From NCBI GenBank assembly GCA_964615935.1, contig CAZTTG010000018.1, positions 14,220-78,219 of the forward strand: a DNA stretch of 64,000 bases, read 5' to 3'. Origin of the DNA: CAZTTG01 sp964615935. Its GTDB lineage: Bacteria; Planctomycetota; UBA1135; GCA-002686595. Positions 30,501-37,608 of this stretch are shown here, in pieces (positions within the stretch are counted from its first letter, which is position 1; every line of letters begins with the position of its first letter). The notes beneath the pieces were generated by a model that was not told where the DNA came from, searched no databases, and worked only from the letters and a program-made list of their open reading frames with translations. Made by a program: the position numbers and the translations under genes.

Positions 30501-30929
30501 GTGCGGCATCGAGCCACCGGAGCGATTGCCCTCACTCACGACGGATCCGCGGTCCTGACCGGCTGTCTCGACCACGCCATCCGCATCCACGATGTCGACA
30601 CCGGGGAGCTCCGCGCCACTCTCACGGGCCACGAGGGGAGCGTGGGGGTGCTCGCGCTCAGCCGGGACGAGCGCCTGCTCGCATCGGGCGGGGGAGACGG
30701 GACGATCCGACTCTGGGACCTGTCCACCGGAGAGCAGCGGGCGATGGGGAGCGACCGATCCCGCATCCTCGGGTTGGCGTGGAGTGAGGAGGATCGACGG
30801 CTGCTGTCCGTCTCGGAGAAGTTCCTGCGGATCTGGGACGGCGCGACGGGCGAGGAGCTCCTCGTGCTGCATCCCGGAGACACGGACTACCTGACGTCGG
30901 TCGCGTCCGTGGGGGGGGCCGCATCGTGA
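27573..30929 (+). CDS. Ser/Thr protein kinase with WD40 propeller
   Basis: An 1118-residue membrane kinase. The kinase domain (about 45-335) has GEGGFGTV (52-59), Lys75, HRDLKPSN (166-173), DFG (189-191) and GTPEYMAPEQ. A single membrane span lies near 365-385, then a coiled, Arg/Glu-rich linker, then about a dozen WD40-type blades to the end (for example LKVWDVRTGE, VRLWDAETGE, IRLWDLSTGE, LRIWDGATGE). Start: ATG behind GGAGG with nine-base spacing. The frame stops after a run of eight G at 30911-30918, while the next frame carries on with another blade (GTRSGLLVW) and a TPR region; related planctomycete kinases have both in one chain. It likely phosphorylates Ser/Thr targets linked to the sigma factor upstream. 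Confidence 0.92.
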   Translation: MTSINGENARPDPDPIRAARDEAERALPADPATSAERAGEVIGRYKLLQLIGEGGFGTVWMAEQTEPVRRKVALKLIKRGMDTKQVIARFEAERQALALMEHPNIAQVHDGGEAADGRPYFVMELVPGVPITEFCDREHVDTKGRLRLFVMVCRAVQHAHQKGIIHRDLKPSNVLVTLHDGVPVPKVIDFGIAKAIHSPLTEKTLFTELKVILGTPEYMAPEQAELSGLDVDTRADIYALGVLLYELLTGTQPFERLRTRGYLEMLRVIREEDPPKPSTRINSLGDRMMEIAQRHRVAPKIFGRLVRGDLDWISMKAMEKDRQRRYESAGALAADIGRYFDDEPVLAGPPGAAYRTRKWLRRHRTAAISAAMILLALFGGLAAEESQRRRAARLGGEALRNLQVAEQRGEALQRALAAESLARGDAARRGDEARTALDQALRQSYVANIRAANMHREQGNVQAVTDRLEACAAELRGWEWRYLEARADVALHTWNHPGVDELALIDGGRRVISSTLARTFDRTVPAGRTLKVWDVRTGELLQELTDSEAATGSFAVSADGRRIASITRPSEQERVAALEAARAATLPGHVTVVPTLRNFVRIWEPETGREVCRLEPEAPVRGVAMSADGRRAATYGDDHALRIWGTDDGIETAVLRGHGSRIASLAMSPDGRLVVSGGSYRDPADHDYSVRLWDAETGEAVLVLRGHQRSVDAVGISEDGRRIVSGSSDGEVLLWDAERGELLARCAGHDGNVSGVALDADGSRACSVSEDGSLRVWSGTSGALVAVLRGHGGWIGAVAVSSDGATAVTGCGADGTVRLWEVSLMLHDPAPLTMGSSASDVGVTPDGRYLLAIADSGIQVLDSATGAVRCTMRGHELGVSDMALSADGRRMVSGGSDSINPVTGERPTDRSLRVWDVGKCEPIRVLEGTQGPARHVAISGDGRFVACVDDGGGASVWRVASGERITTIGPEGGAGQVRHRATGAIALTHDGSAVLTGCLDHAIRIHDVDTGELRATLTGHEGSVGVLALSRDERLLASGGGDGTIRLWDLSTGEQRAMGSDRSRILGLAWSEEDRRLLSVSEKFLRIWDGATGEELLVLHPGDTDYLTSVASVGGAAS
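30911..30918 (+). other. Run of eight G at a frame break
   Basis: The kinase frame ends 11 bases after this run. With nine G the frame would read on without a stop into the WD40/TPR tail that now begins at GTG 30926. The run is either a sequencing/assembly slip, a mutation, or a slippage site allowing two protein forms. Confidence 0.6.
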
Positions 30930-31552
30930 CCGGCACGAGATCCGGGCTCCTCGTGTGGTCGGACTCCCTCGAGAGCATCCGCGGCCTGAGTCGCCGCGCC
31001 CTCCGGCGCGATCGCGCCGCTCCGATGGTCGGCTCTCTCTTCCGCGAGCACGTCTGGGCCGATGCGGTGGTCTCGGCGCTCCGGCGGCGTGACCTGGAGC
31101 CGGGCCTGCGCGAGGTGGCCATCGAGATGGCCCGCGAACGCGGAGAGCCCCCCCCGCGGGCGCTCAACTCCATGAGCTGGCGGATCGTTCGCGAGCCGGG
31201 CGCCTCCGCGGATTCCTACGCCCGCGCCCTGGAGATGGCCCGCGGCGCGACCGGGGCCGAGCCGGACAATCCGAACTTCGCGAACACCCTGGGCGTCGCC
31301 CTGTTCCGAGCCGAGCAGTACGACGAGGCCCTGCTGGTCCTGCGGCGCGCCGACGAGCTGAACCTGGAGTCACGGCGGCCCGGCAACCGCGTCGCCGATC
31401 TGGCGTTCCTGGCCATGTGCCACCAGGCCCTCCACGCCCCCGACGAGGCGCGCCTGGTGCTCGCCCAGGTCCGGGCTCTGTGCGTGGACGAGGAGGACCC
31501 GGAGGTCCTGGGCTTCCTGGAGGAGGCGGTCGAGCTCATCGAAGGTCGGTGA
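30926..31552 (+). CDS. Last WD40 blade and TPR tail, probably the C-terminus of the preceding kinase
   Basis: A 208-residue frame starting at GTG 30926, which overlaps the kinase stop (GTGA). It opens with TGTRSGLLVWSDS, a WD40 blade end, then a helical RALRRDRAAPMVGSLFREHV segment and TPR-like repeats (RALNSMSWRIVREPGA, NPNFANTLGVALFRAEQYDEALLVLRRADEL, DLAFLAMCHQAL). These elements are the usual continuous tail of planctomycete kinase-WD40 proteins, so this is most likely not a separate gene. If translated alone it would be a small cytoplasmic TPR protein coupled to the kinase. Confidence 0.75.
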   Translation: MTGTRSGLLVWSDSLESIRGLSRRALRRDRAAPMVGSLFREHVWADAVVSALRRRDLEPGLREVAIEMARERGEPPPRALNSMSWRIVREPGASADSYARALEMARGATGAEPDNPNFANTLGVALFRAEQYDEALLVLRRADELNLESRRPGNRVADLAFLAMCHQALHAPDEARLVLAQVRALCVDEEDPEVLGFLEEAVELIEGR

Positions 31553-31716
31553 CGGTCAGGCGCCGAAGGCGGCGGCGCGCGAAGGCCGCTGCCCCACGGG
31601 ACCTGAACACCGGGCCGGGATCGGGATCGACATCGATCCGGGGGGATCCGCGCGCTCAGCGGTATCATGGGCGGCCTCGCCCGGCCGCCGCGACCGCCCC
31701 CGAGAGGATTGACGTG

Positions 31717-34200
31717 ATGGGAACGAAGTCGACTCCGTGTCGTCGCAGGCCCTCGTTCGGCCGCGCCTTCGCGGTCCTCCTCGCCCTGGGATCCCTCCCC
31801 TCCGCCCAGGAGAGGGAGTCCCGGCCCCTGCCGGCACCCGCCCGGGGGTTCCTCAGCGCGCAGCCCGCGACGACCTGGGAGGAGGGACTGATCTGCGGCA
31901 ACGGCACCCTCGGCGCCAATGTCCTCAGCCGCCCCCTGGACGAGACCATCGTCTTCACCCACGAGCGTCTGTTCCTGCCCACGGGATCCCCGCTGCCGCC
32001 CCCGCTCCTCGGTCCGCGCCTGTTCGAGATCCGCCGCCTGATCGACCGGGGCCTGTACCGCCAGGCGACGCACCTCGCCTTCGAGCTCTCGGAACAGGAG
32101 AGCTTCATGTACCCCGATCCCTTCGTCCCCGCCTTCGACCTGAGCATCCGGAGCGAGGCTCGGGGGGAGGTCACGGACTACCTGCGCGCCGTCGACTTCC
32201 AGACCGGCGAGGCGACCGTGCACTGGGCCGACGACCGGGGGGTCTTCGAGCGCCGCCTCTTCGTCTCTCGCGCGGACGGGGTGGCGGTCCTGTCGATGAG
32301 CGGGCCGCGGGCGGGCGCCCTCGACTGCCGGCTGGAGCTCCGGCCGCGGCAGCCGAGCCCGCAGCTGGATCCGAAGCTGATCGAGCGCTCGCAGCGGGTG
32401 TTCGAGAGCCGCATCGCCGACATCGAGAGCGCGGCCGACGCGCCCACCCTGACGTGGCGCAACGGCTTCACCGACGCGTATCCGGGCAGCATCCAGGTGC
32501 TGGAGGGCGTGGTGCACGTCGCGGCCGAGGGGGGCGCCACGACCGCGAGCGGCAATGCGCTGCGGATCGAGGGGGCGGACCGCGTGCTGGTGTTCGTCGA
32601 CATCGGCTTGGTCCACGACCCGGAGCACACGCGCCTGGAGGCCATGAAGGAGCGGCTGGCCGCGCTGCCCCGCGACTTCGAGGCGCTGCGGGATCGCCAC
32701 GCCCTCCGGCACGGCGCGATGTTCGACCGGATGCGCCTCGATCTGGGCGGTGGGGCGGACCACGGCCTGACCACCGAGGAGCTCCTGGCCCGGACGACGG
32801 CCGACCACCTCGACCGCACGCTCATCGAGAAGGAGTTCGACGCCGCCCGCTACAACATCATCTCGTGCACCGGCGAGCTGCCTCCGACCCTGCAGGGCGT
32901 CTGGGGCGGGACGTACAGTCCCGGCTGGGCCAGCGACTTCACCCACAACGGCAACGTGCCCTCCGCCCTCGCGAGCATGCTGATGGGCAACATGCCGGAG
33001 TTGATGCTGGCGTACACCTCGTACATCGAGTCGATCGTTCCCTACATGGAGATCAACGCCGACCGCATCTTCGGGGCGCGCGGCGTCGTGCTCCCCTCGC
33101 GGTCGACGACCAACGGCTTCAACAACTCCTTCGCCCCCGAGTTCGCGGGCGCGTTCTGGGTGGGCGGCGCGGCGTGGGCGGCGCACTTCTTCTACGACTA
33201 CTACCAGTACACCGGCGACCGCGAGTTCCTCTCCGATCACGCCCTGCCGTTCATGGAGAAGGCGTGCCTGTTCTTCGAGGACTACCTGTACGAGGGGTCG
33301 GACGGCAAGTACGTCTTCTCCCCGACGCAATCCCCCGAGAACACGCCGGGGAACACGCGATCCCAGGGCTCGTTCAACGCCACCATGGCCGTCGCGGCGG
33401 CCCGTGAGCTCCTGCAGAACACCGTCGCCGCGTCCCGGGTGCTGGGCCGGAACCGGGAGCGGATTCCGCGCTGGGAGACGATGCTCGGGAAGCTGCCGGA
33501 CTACATGATCTCCGAGGAGGGCGTCGTCAAGGAGTGGCTGACCCCCGCCCTGACCGATCGGCTCAGCCACCGGCACACCTCCCAGCTCTACGCGCTGTAC
33601 GACGGCCTGCCGGAGGAGATAGCCCGCGACCCGGAGCTGCAGGCCGCCTTCCGGCGGATCATCGAGATCAAGCTCGACACGCACTGGAAGGAGAGCTCGG
33701 GCTTCATGTCCTTCGGCCTGGTGCAGCTGGGACAGGCCGCCACCAGTCTGGGGGAGGGGGAGCTGGCCTACCGCTGCCTGGTGCACCTGGTCAACCGCTA
33801 CTGGCTCTCCAACCTGGCGTCCATGCACAACCACAAGTCGCTGTTCAACATGGACATCAGCGGCGGCATGCCGGCGGTCATCATCAAGATGCTGGTGGCC
33901 TCGGTGCCCGGCCGGATCGTCCTCCTGCCCGCCCTGCCCGCGGCGTGGCCCGCGGGGACGATCGAGGGGGTGCTGTGCCGCGGTCAGGTGGAGGTCGAGC
34001 GGCTGCGCTGGGCCGAGGATGGGCTGGTGGTGACCCTCGTCTCGGCGGTGTCCCAGACCATCGCACTGGAGACACCCTTCGCGATGGGGGAGGTCGAGGT
34101 GACGGCTGGCGAGGGCGTGCTGCGCGGCACCGGTCTCGAGAACCGGCGCCGGCTCTCGCTCCCCGGAGGGCGGGCCGTCACGGTGGAGATCCAGCGATGA
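31717..34200 (+). CDS. GH95-family alpha-L-fucosidase, secreted
   Basis: An 827-residue glycoside hydrolase of family 95, which removes alpha-L-fucose (some members alpha-L-galactose) with inversion. After a signal peptide (cleavage near PSAQER) comes the N-terminal beta domain (PATTWEEGLICGNGTLGANV), then the (alpha/alpha)6 barrel with FTHNGNVPSAL (the N-x-N pair that positions water), SPTQSPENTPGN (general-acid Glu), and SHRHTSQLYALYDG. The C-terminal part has IVLLPALPAAWPAGTIEGVLCRGQ, a family hallmark. ATG 31717 has GAGAGG nine bases upstream. It converges with a sulfatase gene eight bases away, suggesting joint action on sulfated fucose-containing glycans. Confidence 0.92.
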   Translation: MGTKSTPCRRRPSFGRAFAVLLALGSLPSAQERESRPLPAPARGFLSAQPATTWEEGLICGNGTLGANVLSRPLDETIVFTHERLFLPTGSPLPPPLLGPRLFEIRRLIDRGLYRQATHLAFELSEQESFMYPDPFVPAFDLSIRSEARGEVTDYLRAVDFQTGEATVHWADDRGVFERRLFVSRADGVAVLSMSGPRAGALDCRLELRPRQPSPQLDPKLIERSQRVFESRIADIESAADAPTLTWRNGFTDAYPGSIQVLEGVVHVAAEGGATTASGNALRIEGADRVLVFVDIGLVHDPEHTRLEAMKERLAALPRDFEALRDRHALRHGAMFDRMRLDLGGGADHGLTTEELLARTTADHLDRTLIEKEFDAARYNIISCTGELPPTLQGVWGGTYSPGWASDFTHNGNVPSALASMLMGNMPELMLAYTSYIESIVPYMEINADRIFGARGVVLPSRSTTNGFNNSFAPEFAGAFWVGGAAWAAHFFYDYYQYTGDREFLSDHALPFMEKACLFFEDYLYEGSDGKYVFSPTQSPENTPGNTRSQGSFNATMAVAAARELLQNTVAASRVLGRNRERIPRWETMLGKLPDYMISEEGVVKEWLTPALTDRLSHRHTSQLYALYDGLPEEIARDPELQAAFRRIIEIKLDTHWKESSGFMSFGLVQLGQAATSLGEGELAYRCLVHLVNRYWLSNLASMHNHKSLFNMDISGGMPAVIIKMLVASVPGRIVLLPALPAAWPAGTIEGVLCRGQVEVERLRWAEDGLVVTLVSAVSQTIALETPFAMGEVEVTAGEGVLRGTGLENRRRLSLPGGRAVTVEIQR

Positions 34201-34208
34201 CGCGCTGG

Positions 34209-35732
34209 CTACCGGGCCCTCCACTGCGGCCACACGGGGGCCTCGCTCTGGAGGTCGAGCCACTCCGCGGCCAGGGTGCGGGAGAGGACCTCCGTCCGCG
34301 ACGGTAGGCGGCCCGCGAGGTCCTCGGTCTGACCCGGATCGCGCTCCAGATCGTAGAGCTCGTAGCGGACCGGGCGGGTCGTCTTGATCCAGTCCATCCA
34401 GGTCTGCTGGGGGGGCTTGGGCGCGAACCAGGCGACCAGGCTTTCCTGACCGACCCGCATCGTCATGGGGGGCACGAAGCCGTACTCGTGCACCGGGAAG
34501 CTCCAGCAAACCGGACGGCGGCGCGCCCGCCGGGACCCGTCGAGGGCGGACACGACGCTCTCGCCGTCGATGGTGCGGTCGGTGGGCGCGGCGATCCCCG
34601 CCAGCTCGCACAGGGTGGGCAGGAGGTCGGTCCCGTTGACGACGGACGGGCTCACCCCGCCGGCGGGCACGCGCCCGGGCCACCGGATGATCCCGGGCAC
34701 GCGGTGTCCACCCTCGAAGGTGAAGCGCTTCATCCCGCGCCACGGACCGGGCGACCCGAAGCAGCGATCGCGGAGGGGATCGTCCCACAGGCCCTGCGCC
34801 TCCAGGGAGTTGACGGGATACTCCGGTCCGTTGTCGCTGGTGAAGAGGATCAGCGTGTCCTCCCGCCCTCCGCCCTGGTCCACCCCCGCCACCAGGCGCC
34901 CGAAGGCGGCGTCGAGCTGGCTGATCGTGCCGCGGTAGTACCGCTCGCTCCCGGTGAGCTCGTCGGGCCGCGGGACGCCGCCGTAGAGCACGTCCGCCTC
35001 CCGTGCCGCGCTCTCCGGATCGTCGTACATCGCGGCGTACTCCTCCGGCGGGGCGAGCGGCGTGTGGGGCTCGTGGCTGCAGACGAGCAGGAAGTACGGT
35101 CGGGCAGGATCCGGGCGGCGCGCGAGCCAGGCGAGGGCCTCGTCCACGATGACGTCGCAGTACCAGCCCTCCACCTCGCCGACCGGCTCCCCGTTGCGGA
35201 CGAACTTCCCGGGACTCTCGGGTCCGTCGAAGGCGTTGAGGGTGGTGGCGAACCAGTGGTCGAAGCCATGGTCGCCGGGCGTGGGCTGTCCCAGCTCGGG
35301 GCGATCGATGTCGGTCAGGTGCCACTTGCCGACGAAGCACGTGTCGTAGCCCGCCTGCCGCAGGAGGGTGGCGACGGTCACCTCCTCCCGGCGAAGGTGC
35401 GCGCCTCCGCCGAGGATGTAGTAGAAGCCCAGGCGATAGGGATGGCGTCCGGTCAGGAGCGACGCCCGCGACGGCGAGCAGACGGTGCCGGCCGAATGGA
35501 AGTCGGTGAAGCGGAGGCCCTCCGCGGCGAGCCGGTCGATGTGCGGCGTGCGGTGCACGGGATGCCCGTAGCAGCCGGGGTCTCCCCAGCCCATGTCGTC
35601 GGCCAGGAACACCAGGACGTCGGGCGGCCGATGGCGCTCCGGTTCGGGCCCGAGCCCGCAGCCCGCCGCGAGCGGCAGGCCGAGCATCGCGGCGGCCCCA
35701 ATCCACCTCGATCGTCTCGTGCTGCTCGCCAC
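34209..35732 (-). CDS. Lipoprotein sulfatase (N-acetylgalactosamine-6-sulfatase-like)
   Basis: A 507-residue sulfatase with a lipoprotein signal (LAAGC, Cys about 25). It shows VLVFLADDMGWGDPGCYGHP (metal ligands), the formylglycine motif CSPSR (GTVCSPSRASLLTGRHP), FVGKWHL, CSHEPHTPLAPP, FTSDNGPEYP and FTFEGGHRVPGIIRWPG. The pattern is nearest to arylsulfatases acting on amino-sugar or galactose 6-sulfates, but the substrate cannot be assigned. It faces the GH95 gene (end to end) and is divergent from the SASA esterase gene, with about 150 bases between the starts. Confidence 0.93.
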   Translation of the reverse strand: MASSTRRSRWIGAAAMLGLPLAAGCGLGPEPERHRPPDVLVFLADDMGWGDPGCYGHPVHRTPHIDRLAAEGLRFTDFHSAGTVCSPSRASLLTGRHPYRLGFYYILGGGAHLRREEVTVATLLRQAGYDTCFVGKWHLTDIDRPELGQPTPGDHGFDHWFATTLNAFDGPESPGKFVRNGEPVGEVEGWYCDVIVDEALAWLARRPDPARPYFLLVCSHEPHTPLAPPEEYAAMYDDPESAAREADVLYGGVPRPDELTGSERYYRGTISQLDAAFGRLVAGVDQGGGREDTLILFTSDNGPEYPVNSLEAQGLWDDPLRDRCFGSPGPWRGMKRFTFEGGHRVPGIIRWPGRVPAGGVSPSVVNGTDLLPTLCELAGIAAPTDRTIDGESVVSALDGSRRARRRPVCWSFPVHEYGFVPPMTMRVGQESLVAWFAPKPPQQTWMDWIKTTRPVRYELYDLERDPGQTEDLAGRLPSRTEVLSRTLAAEWLDLQSEAPVWPQWRAR

Positions 35733-35885
35733 TCTCCTCGCCTCCTGGAGCTTCCCCGCCTGGATCGCCTCGGCGATCGCGGCCGGTCCTTCCGGCGGGT
35801 GAGATCATAGGGGATTCGGAGGGCCTCCGCTCGCCGCGGCCTTGTCTCACTCCCTCCACTCCTGACCCGGGGGACCTGATCCCGT

Positions 35886-37541
35886 ATGCTCCCGGTCATG
35901 CGCAGAATCACCTCCCTCCTGCTCGGCCTCCTGTGTGGATGGGGAATCTCCTCGCCCGCGCGCGCAGCGAGCGAGCCCACCCGGGTGTTCATCTTCGCCG
36001 GCCAGTCCAACATGGTCGGTTCGGATTCCAGGGTCCGGGACATCGCGCGCTTCCCCCCCTTCGTCGGTCTGGAGGACCCCCAGAAGCGGGTGAAGTTCTC
36101 CTACTGCATCGGGCGCGAGAACAAGCTGCGCTCCGACGGCTGGGTGGAGCTTCAACCGGTGAGGGGGGTGGTGGGTCCCGAGTTGAGCTTCGCCCGGAAG
36201 CTCACCGAACGCACCAAGGCCCCCATCGCGATCATCAAGTGCGCGGCCGGCGGGACCCACCTGGGGGGCGACTGGAACCCCGACGAGCCCAGCGGTTTCG
36301 AGATGTATCCCCTGGCCCTGGAGCTGATCCGCTCCTCCCTCGCGGCCCTGGAGAGGAAGCGCATCGACTACCGCCTGGAGGGCTTCATGTGGCACCAGGG
36401 CGAGAACGACATGTTCGAGGAGTCCTACCTGCGCGACTACGGGAAGAACCTGGCCAACTTCGTGGCCCGGGTGCGCCGCGACCTGGATGCCCCGGAGCTG
36501 CCCTTCTTCATCGGTGAGCTCTGCACGAAGACCATCTGGGGCATGGACCTGCGCCCTCGCATGCACGCCATAAGCCAGGGGCAGAGGCAGGTCACCCGCG
36601 CGGACCCCCTGGCGTTCTACGTGTCCACCTCCCACGTCGGCGTGGAGATCGGCGGCGGTGTCGGCCTGCACTACCACTACGGGACGTTGGGCCAGCTCGA
36701 GCACGGCATCAACTACGCCGACGCCTACCTGGCGACCCTCGGGCTCGCGGATGAGCCCGCACCCGCGCTCCGCAGCTGGCCCTACCCCGAGGGGGGGCCG
36801 ATCCGGCTCTTCGTCCTGGCCGGCCATCGCAACATGGAGGGCGAGCGGGCCTTCGTGAAGGAGCTCGAGTCCCTGCGCGGTGGGCGGCGCCTCCTCGAGG
36901 ACGACGACGAGATCCCCTACAGGTACAGCGTGGGGGGCGGGTACAGGACCTCGAGCTCCTGGGAGCCCCTGGGCCCGAGGGGTCCCTACGACACCTTCGG
37001 GCCCGAGCTCAGCTTCGGCCGGACGCTGTCGAAGAAGAGCCGGGGTCCGATCGCCATCGCCAAGTTCACCCATTCGGGCTCCCAGATCATCGACTGGACG
37101 CCGGAAGGCAGCGAGGCCGAGTCGCGCAACCTCTACCCGGACTTCATCGCCTTCGTCCAGGCGGCCATCGCCGACTTGAGCGAGAGGGGGCACCTGGTCG
37201 ACCTGGCCGGCGTCTTCTACCACGTCGGGGAGAACGACATGTCCTTCGCCCCCTACCGCCGGGGCGCCCCGGAGAGGATCCAGTCGATCGTTCGCCAGAG
37301 CCGGGAGGATCTGGGTCTTCCAGGGCTGCGCTGGTTCGTCAGCCAGCAGCCCCCCACGGACGACGAGAGCGTCAACGGGATCGACGTCACGGCGGAGCTG
37401 GAGCGGGTAGCCGCGGAGGACGAGCACCTCATCCACATCAGGGCCTTCGACCTGCCCGAGCAGGAGAAGATGCTGGTACTGGACACCCGAGCCGTCGTGA
37501 AGCTGGGCGAGCTGATCGCGCAGGCCTACCTGGAGCTCTAG
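35886..37541 (+). CDS. Two-domain SASA-type carbohydrate acetylesterase, second domain degenerate
   Basis: A 551-residue secreted protein with two copies of the sialate O-acetylesterase-like (SASA) SGNH domain. Copy one (about 30-285) has the nucleophile block VFIFAGQSNM, the Gly of CAAGGTHLGG, and MWHQGENDM supplying the H-x-G-E-x-D block. Copy two (about 300-551) repeats the layout, but the nucleophile block reads VLAGHRNM, so the Ser is gone, while YHVGENDM remains. The first copy is probably an active deacetylase and the second a binding or structural module. ATG 35886 or 35898 may be used; the latter gives a shorter signal peptide. Neighbouring fucosidase and sulfatase genes suggest acetylated glycans. 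Confidence 0.88.
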   Translation: MLPVMRRITSLLLGLLCGWGISSPARAASEPTRVFIFAGQSNMVGSDSRVRDIARFPPFVGLEDPQKRVKFSYCIGRENKLRSDGWVELQPVRGVVGPELSFARKLTERTKAPIAIIKCAAGGTHLGGDWNPDEPSGFEMYPLALELIRSSLAALERKRIDYRLEGFMWHQGENDMFEESYLRDYGKNLANFVARVRRDLDAPELPFFIGELCTKTIWGMDLRPRMHAISQGQRQVTRADPLAFYVSTSHVGVEIGGGVGLHYHYGTLGQLEHGINYADAYLATLGLADEPAPALRSWPYPEGGPIRLFVLAGHRNMEGERAFVKELESLRGGRRLLEDDDEIPYRYSVGGGYRTSSSWEPLGPRGPYDTFGPELSFGRTLSKKSRGPIAIAKFTHSGSQIIDWTPEGSEAESRNLYPDFIAFVQAAIADLSERGHLVDLAGVFYHVGENDMSFAPYRRGAPERIQSIVRQSREDLGLPGLRWFVSQQPPTDDESVNGIDVTAELERVAAEDEHLIHIRAFDLPEQEKMLVLDTRAVVKLGELIAQAYLEL

Positions 37542-37608
37542 TGGCATGCCGAGGCCGGCGAGCTCAGGACCCGTACCGTCCGGACTGACAGGGAAGCAAG
37601 GTGCCATC

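Noticed and set aside
31216..35859. A 1547-codon minus-strand open frame across the kinase tail, fucosidase and sulfatase
   Set aside because: Only the sulfatase (34209-35732, in a different frame) is real on that strand; the rest is low-complexity sequence opposite real genes.
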